Assembly (NCBI GenBank): GCA_963728975.1
Contig: CAVSMF010000005.1
Span: forward strand, 248,001-312,000
Length of the DNA: 64,000 nt
From: DATFCK01 sp963728975
GTDB lineage: Bacteria > Verrucomicrobiota > Verrucomicrobiia > Chthoniobacterales > UBA10450
Reading direction: 5' to 3'
Under the pieces are notes generated by a model. That model had not been told where the DNA came from, did not search any database, and saw only the letters and a list, made by a program, of their open reading frames with translations. Position numbers and translations under genes: made by a program. Shown here piece after piece: positions 9,008-17,328 of the stretch. The stretch's first letter is position 1, and every line of letters begins with the position of its first letter.

Positions 9008-9330
9008 GCAGTCTCACTACCCACGTCCTCGATGTCGCCCGCGGCTGTCCGGCGCGCGGAATGACGATTGAGCTCTGGTCGGTAACTCCGTCGCGATTGC
9101 TAAAAACAGTCCGGACGAATGAGGATGGCCGGATCGATTCCCCGTTGCTCGCCGGAAACGAGATGGCTGCCGGGACTTACGAGCTTGTGTTTTGGGTCGG
9201 CGACTACTTTGGCGAACGGCGTTTTCTCGACCGGGTCCCGGTTCGTTTCACAATTTCGGATCCGGGCGCAAAATATCACGTACCGTTGTTGGTTTCGCCC
9301 TGGGCTTACACAACCTATCGAGGGAGTTGA
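9004..9330 (+). CDS. uraH: 5-hydroxyisourate hydrolase
   Basis: The 108-residue product belongs to the transthyretin-related protein family. It begins with THVLDVARGCPA (catalytic His7) and ends with the diagnostic YRGS tetrapeptide; an Arg in GRIDSPL is also conserved. It hydrolyses 5-hydroxyisourate from uricase to OHCU. No signal peptide is visible, so it acts in the cytoplasm. Confidence 0.95.
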   Translation: MSSLTTHVLDVARGCPARGMTIELWSVTPSRLLKTVRTNEDGRIDSPLLAGNEMAAGTYELVFWVGDYFGERRFLDRVPVRFTISDPGAKYHVPLLVSPWAYTTYRGS

Positions 9331-9550
9331 AGACTTGAAACCCCAAACCCCAAACCCCAAATCCCAGGGAAGGATCAAGCACCAAGCACCAATCTCCAAT
9401 ACCGATGCTGAAGCGAAACGCCCAAGGCCGCCGCACCTTTAGATCGTCATTCCGAGCGCAGTCGAGGAATCCCGCGGCGGGACGTGTCTTCAGCTTGACT
9501 CAGCGAGCCCGAAGTCCAGCCGGCGTCGCAGGAGCTCCGCCCTCCACTTC
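9331..9550. repeat. Intergenic repeats: CCCCAAA-type words and a GTCATTCC-type unit
   Basis: From 9338 to about 9402 the sequence consists of words such as ACCCCAAACCCCAAA, TCCCAGGGA and AAGCACCAAGCACCAA, a repeat family seen at about ten other places in the window. A second unit, CGTCATTCCGAGCGCAGTCG (from about 9444), belongs to another common intergenic repeat type. No gene is seen. The four runs of C (last one CCC) could give a G-quadruplex on the minus strand. Confidence 0.7.
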
Positions 9551-10564
9551 ATGAGCACCGCTAAGGTAATTGCCTCTCCGCCCGGTCTGGTCGATTTGGC
9601 CGCCGCCCGGCTCGGCGGCACTGCGGTTCTGGCCAATGACGAGTTCTTCGCGGAAAAGGAAAATCTCCTGAAGCCTGGCCGCGGAATCTTTGTTCCGGAC
9701 AAGTATACCGAGCGCGGAAAATGGATGGACGGATGGGAAACCCGACGCCGTCGCACGCCGGGGCATGATTGGTGTGTGGTTCGGTTGGGACTACGCGGCG
9801 TCATCAGACAGGTCGATATCGATACCAATCACTTCCTTGGCAATCATCCTCCTTTGGCGTCGCTCGATGCGCTTGGCATGTCGAACGGCTTTCCGAGCGA
9901 CAGGGGTGCGGTCGAAGCGCTTTCCTGGACGGAGATCCTGGCCCAATCTCCGCTGAACCCGGGGTCACAAAATCTGCTGACGGTTGCAAACGATCAGACC
10001 TGGACACATGTGCGGCTAAACATCTTTCCGGATGGCGGGGTCGCGCGTCTCCGGGTCTACGGCATTGTTGTTCCCGATTGGAGCAAGGCCAAGCCCGGTG
10101 AGCTTGTCGATCTCGCGGCCGTCGAAAATGGCGGGGTGGCATTGTCCTGCAGCGATATGTTCTTCAGTTCAATGAACAACCTGATCATGCCCGGCCGGGC
10201 CGAGAATATGGGCGATGGATGGGAAACAAAACGCCGGCGCGGTCCCGGATACGATTGGATTATTTTGAAGCTCGGAGTGCCGGGGAGAATCCATAAGGTT
10301 GAAATCGACACCAATCATTTTAAGGGAAACTATCCCGACACGTGCTCGATCGACGGATGCGCCGCGCCCGGCGCTTCAACCGACGACCTTGCCGGTCCGA
10401 ATGTCCGCTGGAGCGAGATCGTTCCCAAAACCAAACTGCAAGCCGACACCCGGCATTTCTTCGAGCGGGAAGTTGCTTCCATTGATAACTGCACTCACAT
10501 CCGATTGAATATCTATCCCGACGGCGGCGTAAGCAGATTGCGGGTCTGGGGAACCCGGGCCTGA
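9551..10564 (+). CDS. alc: Allantoicase
   Basis: The 337-residue protein is made of two homologous beta-sandwich halves, visible as the repeated patterns VDLAAARLGGTAV / VDLAAVENGGVAL, GWETRRRRTPGHDW / GWETKRRRGPGYDW, and VDIDTNHFLGN / VEIDTNHFKGN. Each half also ends with IRLNIYPDGGVSRLRVWG-like sequence. This is the allantoicase fold and length. It hydrolyses allantoate to ureidoglycolate and urea. In the pathway it follows allantoinase, encoded next, and no ureidoglycolate lyase gene is recognisable in the window. Confidence 0.95.
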   Translation: MSTAKVIASPPGLVDLAAARLGGTAVLANDEFFAEKENLLKPGRGIFVPDKYTERGKWMDGWETRRRRTPGHDWCVVRLGLRGVIRQVDIDTNHFLGNHPPLASLDALGMSNGFPSDRGAVEALSWTEILAQSPLNPGSQNLLTVANDQTWTHVRLNIFPDGGVARLRVYGIVVPDWSKAKPGELVDLAAVENGGVALSCSDMFFSSMNNLIMPGRAENMGDGWETKRRRGPGYDWIILKLGVPGRIHKVEIDTNHFKGNYPDTCSIDGCAAPGASTDDLAGPNVRWSEIVPKTKLQADTRHFFEREVASIDNCTHIRLNIYPDGGVSRLRVWGTRA

Positions 10565-10585
10565 TCACTGCCGAAAATCTTCGAG

Positions 10586-10713
10586 CAACGCCAACATCCA
10601 AATCCCAAACAAGTGCCACTCACCAAATCCCGATAGCAGCAACGCATCGTCGCTGGATATTATCGTTTGAAGTTTCTCTGGATGTTGGAGCTTGGAATTT
10701 GGAGTTTCGTTTG
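10586..10713. repeat. Inverted repeat pair forming the leader of allB
   Basis: The left part (about 10590-10630) reads CCAACATCCAAATCCC, the right part (10668-10707) reads GAAGTTTCTCTGGATG then TTGGAGCTTGGAATTTGGAG; they are degenerate inverted copies of one repeat family. The last GGAG (10701-10704) stands nine bases before the allB ATG and is the likely ribosome binding site. Nearly the same right arm precedes the semialdehyde dehydrogenase gene (22726-22766) and stands upstream of preA (20770-20815). Confidence 0.75.
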
Positions 10714-12036
10714 ATGGCTGACTTCGATCTCATTGTTCGGGCCAGGCAAGACATCGGCATCGCGGACGGAAAATTCGCCGCGATCGCCGGCAACCTTCGT
10801 GGTTCGGCCCTCGAAGAAATCGACGCAACCAACTTCTCTGTCTTTCCCGGTGTCATCGATTCTCATGTTCATTTCAACGAGCCGGGGCGCGCGGAATGGG
10901 AAGGCTTCATGACCGGGTCTCGGGCGGCCGCGGCCGGCGGCACAACCACGGTTTTCGATATGCCGTTGAATGCGCATCCCCCCACGATCGACGGACCGAG
11001 CTTCGACCGGAAACGGGCTGCCGCGGAAAAAAGTTCGCATGTCGATTTCGCGCTTTGGGGCGGGCTCGTGCCCGACAACCTAAAAGACCTAAAGACGCTG
11101 CGTGATCGCGGTGTGGTTGGACTCAAGGCCTTCATGTGCGACAGCGGCATCGACGATTTTCCGCGGGTTGATGATGCCACTCTGCGCTCCGGAATGCAGG
11201 TCGCCGCCGGGCTCGGCCTGATCGTGGCTGTCCACGCCGAATCAGAGGAGATAACGCAACGGTTAACCAGGGAGAAATTGTCGGCCGGCAAGACGTCCAT
11301 CGCCGATTATTTGGATTCGCGCCCGGTGGAAGCGGAGCTCGATGCCATCCGCCGTGCCATCGCATTGGCCCAGGAAACAAGCTGCCGGTTACACATTGTG
11401 CATGTCAGCTCCGGCCGCGGAGTCGCCCTTGTAACCAGGGCTCGTGAAACTGGAATTGATGTGACCTGCGAAACCTGTCCCCATTATCTTGTCCTGAGCG
11501 AAACCGACTTGCAGAACATCGGGCCGATCGCCAAATGCGCCCCGCCCCTGAGATCGATTGAGGATCAAGCCGCGTTGTGGGCCCAGCTTGCCAATATTAC
11601 AACGATCGGTTCCGATCATTCCCCTTCCCCACTGGCATTGAAGGAGCGCTCAAATTTTTTCGAAGTTTGGGGCGGAATCTCCGGCTGCCAGCATTTGCTG
11701 GCGTTACTGATGGATGCGGCCCGGCAACGGCAACCCCGGATTTCGGATGAGCAAATTACAAATCTCACAAATCAAAATGTTGCCAGGCGTTTTAGCCTTG
11801 CCGGCAAGGGCGGAATCACTATTGGAAACGATGCCGACCTCACCTTTGTTGATTTTCACGGCTCGGATCCGGTGACGACCGAGTCATTGCATTACCGGCA
11901 CCGCCAGAGCCCCTACCTCGGCCGCAAACTGGGATGCGCCATTGTTCGAACGATTTTGCGCGGGCGGACAATTTGCGAGCGTGGTAAATTCTTGGCCAAC
12001 CCAGAAGGCCGATTGATCAGGCCGGATCGCAAATGA
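10714..12036 (+). CDS. allB: Allantoinase
   Basis: The 440-residue amidohydrolase shows the metal sites DSHVHFNEPG (His51, His53), carboxylated Lys138 in GLKAFM, His174 in VAVHAES, a His near 230 in LHIVHVSS, and Asp301 in GSDHSPS. It opens the hydantoin ring of allantoin to allantoate. I chose the ATG at 10714 because homology starts with DFDLIVR and a GGAG stands nine bases before; a TTG at 10699 in the same frame would add five residues from the repeat. It lies between allantoicase and the CitE-like gene, in pathway company. Confidence 0.94.
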   Translation: MADFDLIVRARQDIGIADGKFAAIAGNLRGSALEEIDATNFSVFPGVIDSHVHFNEPGRAEWEGFMTGSRAAAAGGTTTVFDMPLNAHPPTIDGPSFDRKRAAAEKSSHVDFALWGGLVPDNLKDLKTLRDRGVVGLKAFMCDSGIDDFPRVDDATLRSGMQVAAGLGLIVAVHAESEEITQRLTREKLSAGKTSIADYLDSRPVEAELDAIRRAIALAQETSCRLHIVHVSSGRGVALVTRARETGIDVTCETCPHYLVLSETDLQNIGPIAKCAPPLRSIEDQAALWAQLANITTIGSDHSPSPLALKERSNFFEVWGGISGCQHLLALLMDAARQRQPRISDEQITNLTNQNVARRFSLAGKGGITIGNDADLTFVDFHGSDPVTTESLHYRHRQSPYLGRKLGCAIVRTILRGRTICERGKFLANPEGRLIRPDRK

Positions 12037-12130
12037 ACATATCACCGGTCATTTCCCAGGACGTTGTGGGGGATTTGAGCGGGGCCGCCGTTTGTTGAAA
12101 CTCACCTCATAACATCCATCGCCATCCGCT

Positions 12131-13492
12131 GTGACGCCGCCTACCAGTTTCCAACATGGACAGATTGACACCATCGTTTCGGAGCTGCGCCAGGCCAACA
12201 AAAAACTGACGCTCCGTTACCCCGGCGAATCGAGCCGGCGGCAACCAGTCCAGACCGTTTATGGCGGAGCGCATCTGTTCCGGGCCGATTCCGCGACGCG
12301 GCTCGGCCAGGTCGCCAGGCGATCCCTGACCGAATACGCACCCGACCCGGGGACGCTGGCCGACGCGCTTGGACTGCAACTCGAACCGGTCCTGCTCCAA
12401 AAAATCTACGAGCGCATCGTGGAAAAGCTCGAACGCGAACCGGTCGAGGATTTTCGTCTGGATTTCGAGGATGGCTATGGCAATCGGCCGGATGAAGAGG
12501 AAGATAGGCATGCTGCATCCAGCGCCTTGGAAGTCGCTCGCGGGATGCAGGCAAACACACTTCCCCCTTTCATTGGGATCCGGATCAAGCCTTTCAATGA
12601 AGATCTGCGCAGCCGCAGCATCCGGACACTCGATCTTTTTGTCACGACATTGGTTAGGCAAACATCAGGCAGGTTGCCGGCTAACTTTGTGATCACAATT
12701 CCGAAGATACAATTGCCCGAACAGGTTCGGGCGGCGGATCGACTATTCCAGGAGCTCGAGCGCCAAACCAATCTGGCGGCGGGCGCGTTACGGATCGAGC
12801 TGATGATTGAGACACCGCAGGCGATCATCAACCCGGAAGGCGCGATTGCGCTGCCCGCGCTGGTGGACGCGGCTCAAGGGCGATGCGGGAGCGTTCATTT
12901 TGGCGTCTACGACTACACCGCGGCCTGCGGCATTACCGCGGCTTATCAGAACATGCGTCATCCCGCCTGCGATTTTGCCCGGCAAATGATGCTGGTTTCG
13001 TTGTCCGGGACCGGGATTCAACTTTCCGATGGAGCAACCAATATTCTTCCGGTCGGTCCCCATCGGGCCGGACCGGATCAGGCGTTGACGCCGGAGCAGG
13101 AACGGGCCAATCGCCAGGCAGTCCATCAGGCCTGGCGGCTTGGTTTTGAGGATAATCTGCACTCTCTCCGGAACGGTTTTTACCAGGGATGGGATCTGCA
13201 CCCGGCCCAGTTCGTCACTCGTTATGCGGCGGTCTATCTCTTTTTTCTTCAGGGTCTCGACAGCAGCGCGAATCGGCTCAAATCATTCGTGGAAAAGGCC
13301 GCCCTGGCCTCGTTGCACGGCGACGTGTTCGACGACGCCGCCACCGGCCAGGGTTTGCTCAATTTTTTCCTGCGCGGGCTTGCCTGCGGAGCAATCACCG
13401 AAGCCGAAGCGCTCCGGACAGGATTGACCCTGGACGAATTGCGTTCGCGTTCGTTCCTGAAAATTTTGCAAGATCGAAGAAGGCAAACATGA
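12131..13492 (+). CDS. CitE/HpcH-aldolase-fold protein (DUF6986-like) in the purine cluster
   Basis: The 453-residue protein, with a GTG start, has the marks of the CitE/HpcH/malate-synthase-like TIM-barrel family: DFEDGYG (residues 111-117), GIRIKP with Arg151, metal ligand Glu227 in ELMIETPQ, and metal ligand Asp261 in FGVYDYTAA. It resembles proteins annotated DUF6986, which I recall beside urate/allantoin genes in actinobacteria. Such enzymes make or cleave C-C bonds next to a carboxylate, often with glyoxylate. Here it lies between allantoinase and xanthine dehydrogenase (ATGA overlap with the latter), so a role in ureidoglycolate or glyoxylate metabolism is plausible but unproven. Confidence 0.75.
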   Translation: MTPPTSFQHGQIDTIVSELRQANKKLTLRYPGESSRRQPVQTVYGGAHLFRADSATRLGQVARRSLTEYAPDPGTLADALGLQLEPVLLQKIYERIVEKLEREPVEDFRLDFEDGYGNRPDEEEDRHAASSALEVARGMQANTLPPFIGIRIKPFNEDLRSRSIRTLDLFVTTLVRQTSGRLPANFVITIPKIQLPEQVRAADRLFQELERQTNLAAGALRIELMIETPQAIINPEGAIALPALVDAAQGRCGSVHFGVYDYTAACGITAAYQNMRHPACDFARQMMLVSLSGTGIQLSDGATNILPVGPHRAGPDQALTPEQERANRQAVHQAWRLGFEDNLHSLRNGFYQGWDLHPAQFVTRYAAVYLFFLQGLDSSANRLKSFVEKAALASLHGDVFDDAATGQGLLNFFLRGLACGAITEAEALRTGLTLDELRSRSFLKILQDRRRQT

Positions 13493-16400
13493 GCCCGATC
13501 GAGTTTCGACTAAATGGGAGGCCAGTCCAGGTCGCCGCCGTTTCCCCGAACCTAACTCTGCTCGATTGGTTACGGAGCAACGGCCTAACCGGTTCCAAGG
13601 AAGGGTGCGCGGAAGGCGACTGCGGAGCGTGTTCGATCGCGATCGTCGATCGCGATGGAAACGGCAAATCGTGTTACCGTTCTATTAACAGTTGTTTGAT
13701 TCCGCTGCCGCTCCTGGCCGGCCGCGACCTCGTGACCGTCGAAGGGGTTGCCTGCGGCCAATTGCATCCGGTCCAGCAAGCCATGGTGAACAATCATGGA
13801 TCGCAATGCGGCTATTGCACACCGGGATTCGTCATGGCGATGTTTGAAGGCTATTACCGGGACGATCTCAAGACGGCAGCCCAGCTCGACGCGCAACTTT
13901 GCGGCAACCTCTGCCGTTGCACCGGTTACCGCTCGATCCGGGATGCCATGGCTGATGCTTTGATCGGGCGCTCAGGGGACGATCCTTTTCATCGGCAGTT
14001 GGAGAAGAGCCGGGATCAACTTGCAGAGGTCTCTTACCGGCACGCGGGCGAAACATTTCTGCGGCCGGCGTCGTTGCCGGCCTTGTTTGCCGCCATGGCC
14101 AGGCATCCCGACGCAAAATTAATCGCCGGCGCCACCGAACTCGGTCTCGACATCACCAAACGCTATCAACGATTTCCGGTTCTCATTTCCGTGGAAGCGA
14201 TTCCCGAACTGACCGGGATCAACGCGACGCCGGAGGAGTGGCGGATTGGCGCAGCCACCACCCTCACAACCATCGAGGACGTTCTTGGGAATGATTACCC
14301 GGAGATCGCCGACATGCTGCGGCTTTTTGGTTCCCGCCAGATTCGGAACCGCGCAACCATGGGAGGAAACCTGGTCACAGCGTCGCCAATTGGAGATTCC
14401 GCTCCGGTGCTGCTTGCTCTCGAGGCCAAGGTTGTGCTCGCCTCCGCCAAAGGCGAACGCGAATTGCCGATCGACGATTTTTTTGTGGCTTATCGCAAAA
14501 CGGCATTGGAAACGGGCGAAATTCTGAAGACGATCGCAGTGCCGCGAATGCGCAACCCGGAACGAACCAGAAGAAGATTTTACAAGGTCTCCAAACGCCG
14601 CGAAATGGACATCAGCACCGTCGCCGGTTGTTTTTCCATTCGACTCGACGAATCCAATCGCATCGCCAATGCCCGACTCGCATTTGGCGGGGTGGCGGCG
14701 ATGCCGGCCCGGGCGCGCAAGACAGAAGCCGCGTTACTCGGGCAAAAATGGGACGAAGATGCGCTGCAAAAGGCGACCCGTGCCCTGGCAACGGAATTTA
14801 CTCCGATCTCCGACGTGCGCGGCAGCGCCACTTTCCGTCAGCGGCTGATCGTCGATCTGCTCCGCAAATTCTTCCACGATGCTTACGGAGGGGCGAGCTC
14901 CCGCGAGCCCGCGGGCGCCGGGCTCGCGGGAGCTCGCCCCTCCCAATCGATTGTCCGTTCGTTAGCCGAACCCGAGACATGTTTGCCTCACGAGAGCGGC
15001 CACAAGCATGTCACCGGCGAAGCAATTTACGTCGATGATTACGCGATGGGAAAACAGATGCTGGAGGTTTGGCCGGTTTGTTCGCCTCATGCCCACGCCA
15101 AAATTCTCCGGCGCGACCCATCGGCCGCTCGCGCCATGCCGGGCATCGTCGCGGTCCTGCTGGCGGAGGACGTTCCCGGCCTGAATGACGTCGGGGCGGT
15201 GCGTCACGATGAGATTTTGCTCGCCGACAAGGAAATTTTTTATCACGGACAGATCGTCGCGCTGGTCGTTGGTGAGACCGTCGCGCATTGCCGGGCGGCC
15301 GCGGCAAAGGTAACCGTTGAATACGAGCCGCTCGCGCCAATATTCACTATCCAGGAAGCGATTGCGGCAAACAGCTTTCATACTGAAGCAAACCGGATCC
15401 GGCGGGGCGACGTCGATGCAGCCCTGAACCAGGCGCCGCTAAAGTTGGAGGGCGAGATTTCGTTTGGCGGTCAGGATCATTTTTATCTGGAGACCAATGC
15501 GGCCTGGGCGGAGCGGGGAGAAGACGGCACGATCTTTATCAGTTCCTCGACCCAGCATCCGTCGGAAGTGCAGCACATTGTCGCCCATCTGCTTGCTCTG
15601 CCCATGCACAGCGTAGTTGTGGAATCTCCGCGAATGGGCGGCGGGTTCGGTGGAAAAGAAACCCAGGCCGCCATTTTTGCCGCGCTCGCCGCGCTCGCCG
15701 CCAGTAAAACCGGACGCAAAGTGCGCATCCGCCTCAATCGCGACCAGGACATGATGATCACCGGCAAGCGCCATCCGTTTCTGGCGAAATTCAGTGTCGG
15801 CTTCGATCCCGAAGGCCGGTTGCAGGCGGCGCGCATCGACATGTATGCGAACGCCGGCTGGTCGCTCGATCTCTCCCGCGCCATTACCGATCGCGCGGTG
15901 TTTCATCTCGATAACGGTTACTATATTCCGCACGTTGCATTCAGCGGTCACGTCGCAAAAACGAACCTGGCATCGAACACCGCCTTCCGCGGCTTCGGCG
16001 GTCCCCAAGGGATGCTGGTGATTGAAGAAATCCTGGACCGGGTGGCACGCCGGGTTGGTCTGAGACCGGAAACTGTCCGGACCAAAAATCTTTACCACGG
16101 GAAGGGCGAGACCAACACCACCCATTATGGCCAGGAGATCGAAGACAACCGGCTCCAGCGGATTTGGAACGAGTTGCTGATTGCAAGCGAGTTCGCCGCG
16201 CGACGTGAGGAATTGTCGCGGTGGAACCAGCGGAATCCGCATCGCAAACGCGGTCTTGCCATTACCCCGGTGAAATTCGGAATCTCGTTTACGACCACTC
16301 ACTTGAACCAGGCCGGCGCCCTGGTTCTGCTGTTCCAGGATGGCACCGCTCAAATCAACCATGGCGGGACTGAGATGGGCCAGGGAGTGCATTCCAACGT

Positions 16401-17328
16401 CCGCGAGATCGCCGCCAGAGAACTGGGCCTGAGTGTCGATCGCGTTCGCGTCATGCCGACACGGACCGACAAAGTGCCTAACACGTCCGCCACCGCCGCA
16501 TCTTGTGGGACGGATTTGAACGGCGCGGCCGTCAAAAACGCCTGCGACACCTTGCGGGCGAGATTACTGCCGTTCGCGGTCGAGATGTTGCGGGAAAAGA
16601 ACGGCCGGGAACCGGACTCGGCCCGGATTGCATTCGCCGAAAACTCCATTTTCGAACTCGACCTTTTGGAATCGCGCATCCCGATCGCGGAATTGTTTCA
16701 GCGCGCCTACTTCTCCCGGACCAGCCTGAGCACGACCGGTTATTATAAGACGCCGGATATTCATTTCAATCGGGCGACCGGCCAGGGTAAACCGTTTCAT
16801 TATTTCGCGGTTGGCGCGGCTGTCAGCGAAATCGAGATCGATGGGTTCACCGGAATGATCCGGATCAAACGCGTCGATATTCTGCACGATGCCGGCGATG
16901 CGGTGAACCGGGGCGTGGCCCGCGGCCAGATTGAAGGCGGTTTCGTGCAGGGCGCGGGCTGGCTGACGAATGAGGAACTGGTCTGGGATTCCCAGGGCCG
17001 GCTCCTGACCCATTCGCCCGACACCTACAAGATTCCGGCAATCGGCGATACCCCCGAGATTTTCAAGGTCGCGTTTCTGTCGCCAGCCACTCAAGCCAGC
17101 GTGATTCACGGCAGCAAAGCGGTCGGAGAACCTCCACTGATGCTTGCCCTTTCGGTGCGGGAAGCGATTCGGGATGCGGTAGCGGCCTTTGGAGCGCCCG
17201 GCGGCGAAGTGCCGCTTCCTTCGCCGGCGACCTGCCAGGCGATTTCGAATGCGATCGCCGCCCGGGTCGGCGGCGCCGCCTCGGAAGAGAAAACCGAGCA
17301 CGTCACGGCCGAACAGCTCCTTTCGTGA
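13489..17328 (+). CDS. xdh: Xanthine dehydrogenase, XdhA and XdhB parts in one chain
   Basis: The 1279-residue enzyme oxidises hypoxanthine and xanthine to urate. In order it has two 2Fe-2S sites (Cys40/45/48/69; Cys107/110/142/144 in CGYC and CRCTGY), an FAD domain (about 175-460; TMGGNLVTASPIGD), and a molybdopterin domain (RMGGGFGGKE, AFRGFGGPQG, GGTEMGQGVHSN, catalytic Glu1214 in VGEPPL). Most bacteria encode the first two and the last as separate subunits; here they are joined through a 19-residue linker coded by a perfect palindrome (14887-14943). The start ATG overlaps the upstream stop and has GAAGAAGG five bases before it. Confidence 0.95.
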   Translation: MSPIEFRLNGRPVQVAAVSPNLTLLDWLRSNGLTGSKEGCAEGDCGACSIAIVDRDGNGKSCYRSINSCLIPLPLLAGRDLVTVEGVACGQLHPVQQAMVNNHGSQCGYCTPGFVMAMFEGYYRDDLKTAAQLDAQLCGNLCRCTGYRSIRDAMADALIGRSGDDPFHRQLEKSRDQLAEVSYRHAGETFLRPASLPALFAAMARHPDAKLIAGATELGLDITKRYQRFPVLISVEAIPELTGINATPEEWRIGAATTLTTIEDVLGNDYPEIADMLRLFGSRQIRNRATMGGNLVTASPIGDSAPVLLALEAKVVLASAKGERELPIDDFFVAYRKTALETGEILKTIAVPRMRNPERTRRRFYKVSKRREMDISTVAGCFSIRLDESNRIANARLAFGGVAAMPARARKTEAALLGQKWDEDALQKATRALATEFTPISDVRGSATFRQRLIVDLLRKFFHDAYGGASSREPAGAGLAGARPSQSIVRSLAEPETCLPHESGHKHVTGEAIYVDDYAMGKQMLEVWPVCSPHAHAKILRRDPSAARAMPGIVAVLLAEDVPGLNDVGAVRHDEILLADKEIFYHGQIVALVVGETVAHCRAAAAKVTVEYEPLAPIFTIQEAIAANSFHTEANRIRRGDVDAALNQAPLKLEGEISFGGQDHFYLETNAAWAERGEDGTIFISSSTQHPSEVQHIVAHLLALPMHSVVVESPRMGGGFGGKETQAAIFAALAALAASKTGRKVRIRLNRDQDMMITGKRHPFLAKFSVGFDPEGRLQAARIDMYANAGWSLDLSRAITDRAVFHLDNGYYIPHVAFSGHVAKTNLASNTAFRGFGGPQGMLVIEEILDRVARRVGLRPETVRTKNLYHGKGETNTTHYGQEIEDNRLQRIWNELLIASEFAARREELSRWNQRNPHRKRGLAITPVKFGISFTTTHLNQAGALVLLFQDGTAQINHGGTEMGQGVHSNVREIAARELGLSVDRVRVMPTRTDKVPNTSATAASCGTDLNGAAVKNACDTLRARLLPFAVEMLREKNGREPDSARIAFAENSIFELDLLESRIPIAELFQRAYFSRTSLSTTGYYKTPDIHFNRATGQGKPFHYFAVGAAVSEIEIDGFTGMIRIKRVDILHDAGDAVNRGVARGQIEGGFVQGAGWLTNEELVWDSQGRLLTHSPDTYKIPAIGDTPEIFKVAFLSPATQASVIHGSKAVGEPPLMLALSVREAIRDAVAAFGAPGGEVPLPSPATCQAISNAIAARVGGAASEEKTEHVTAEQLLS
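14887..14943. repeat. Perfect 25-bp-arm palindrome inside the xdh coding sequence
   Basis: Arms 14887-14911 and 14919-14943 are exact reverse complements (GGAGGGGCGAGCTCCCGCGA and on), with a 7-base loop. Its 57 bases are 19 codons, so the frame is kept; it reads about residues 467-485 (GGASSREP, then AGAGLAGARPS), exactly between the FAD and molybdopterin domains. Related half-units stand in intergenic DNA at about 30861, 57543 and 58823. Confidence 0.9.
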
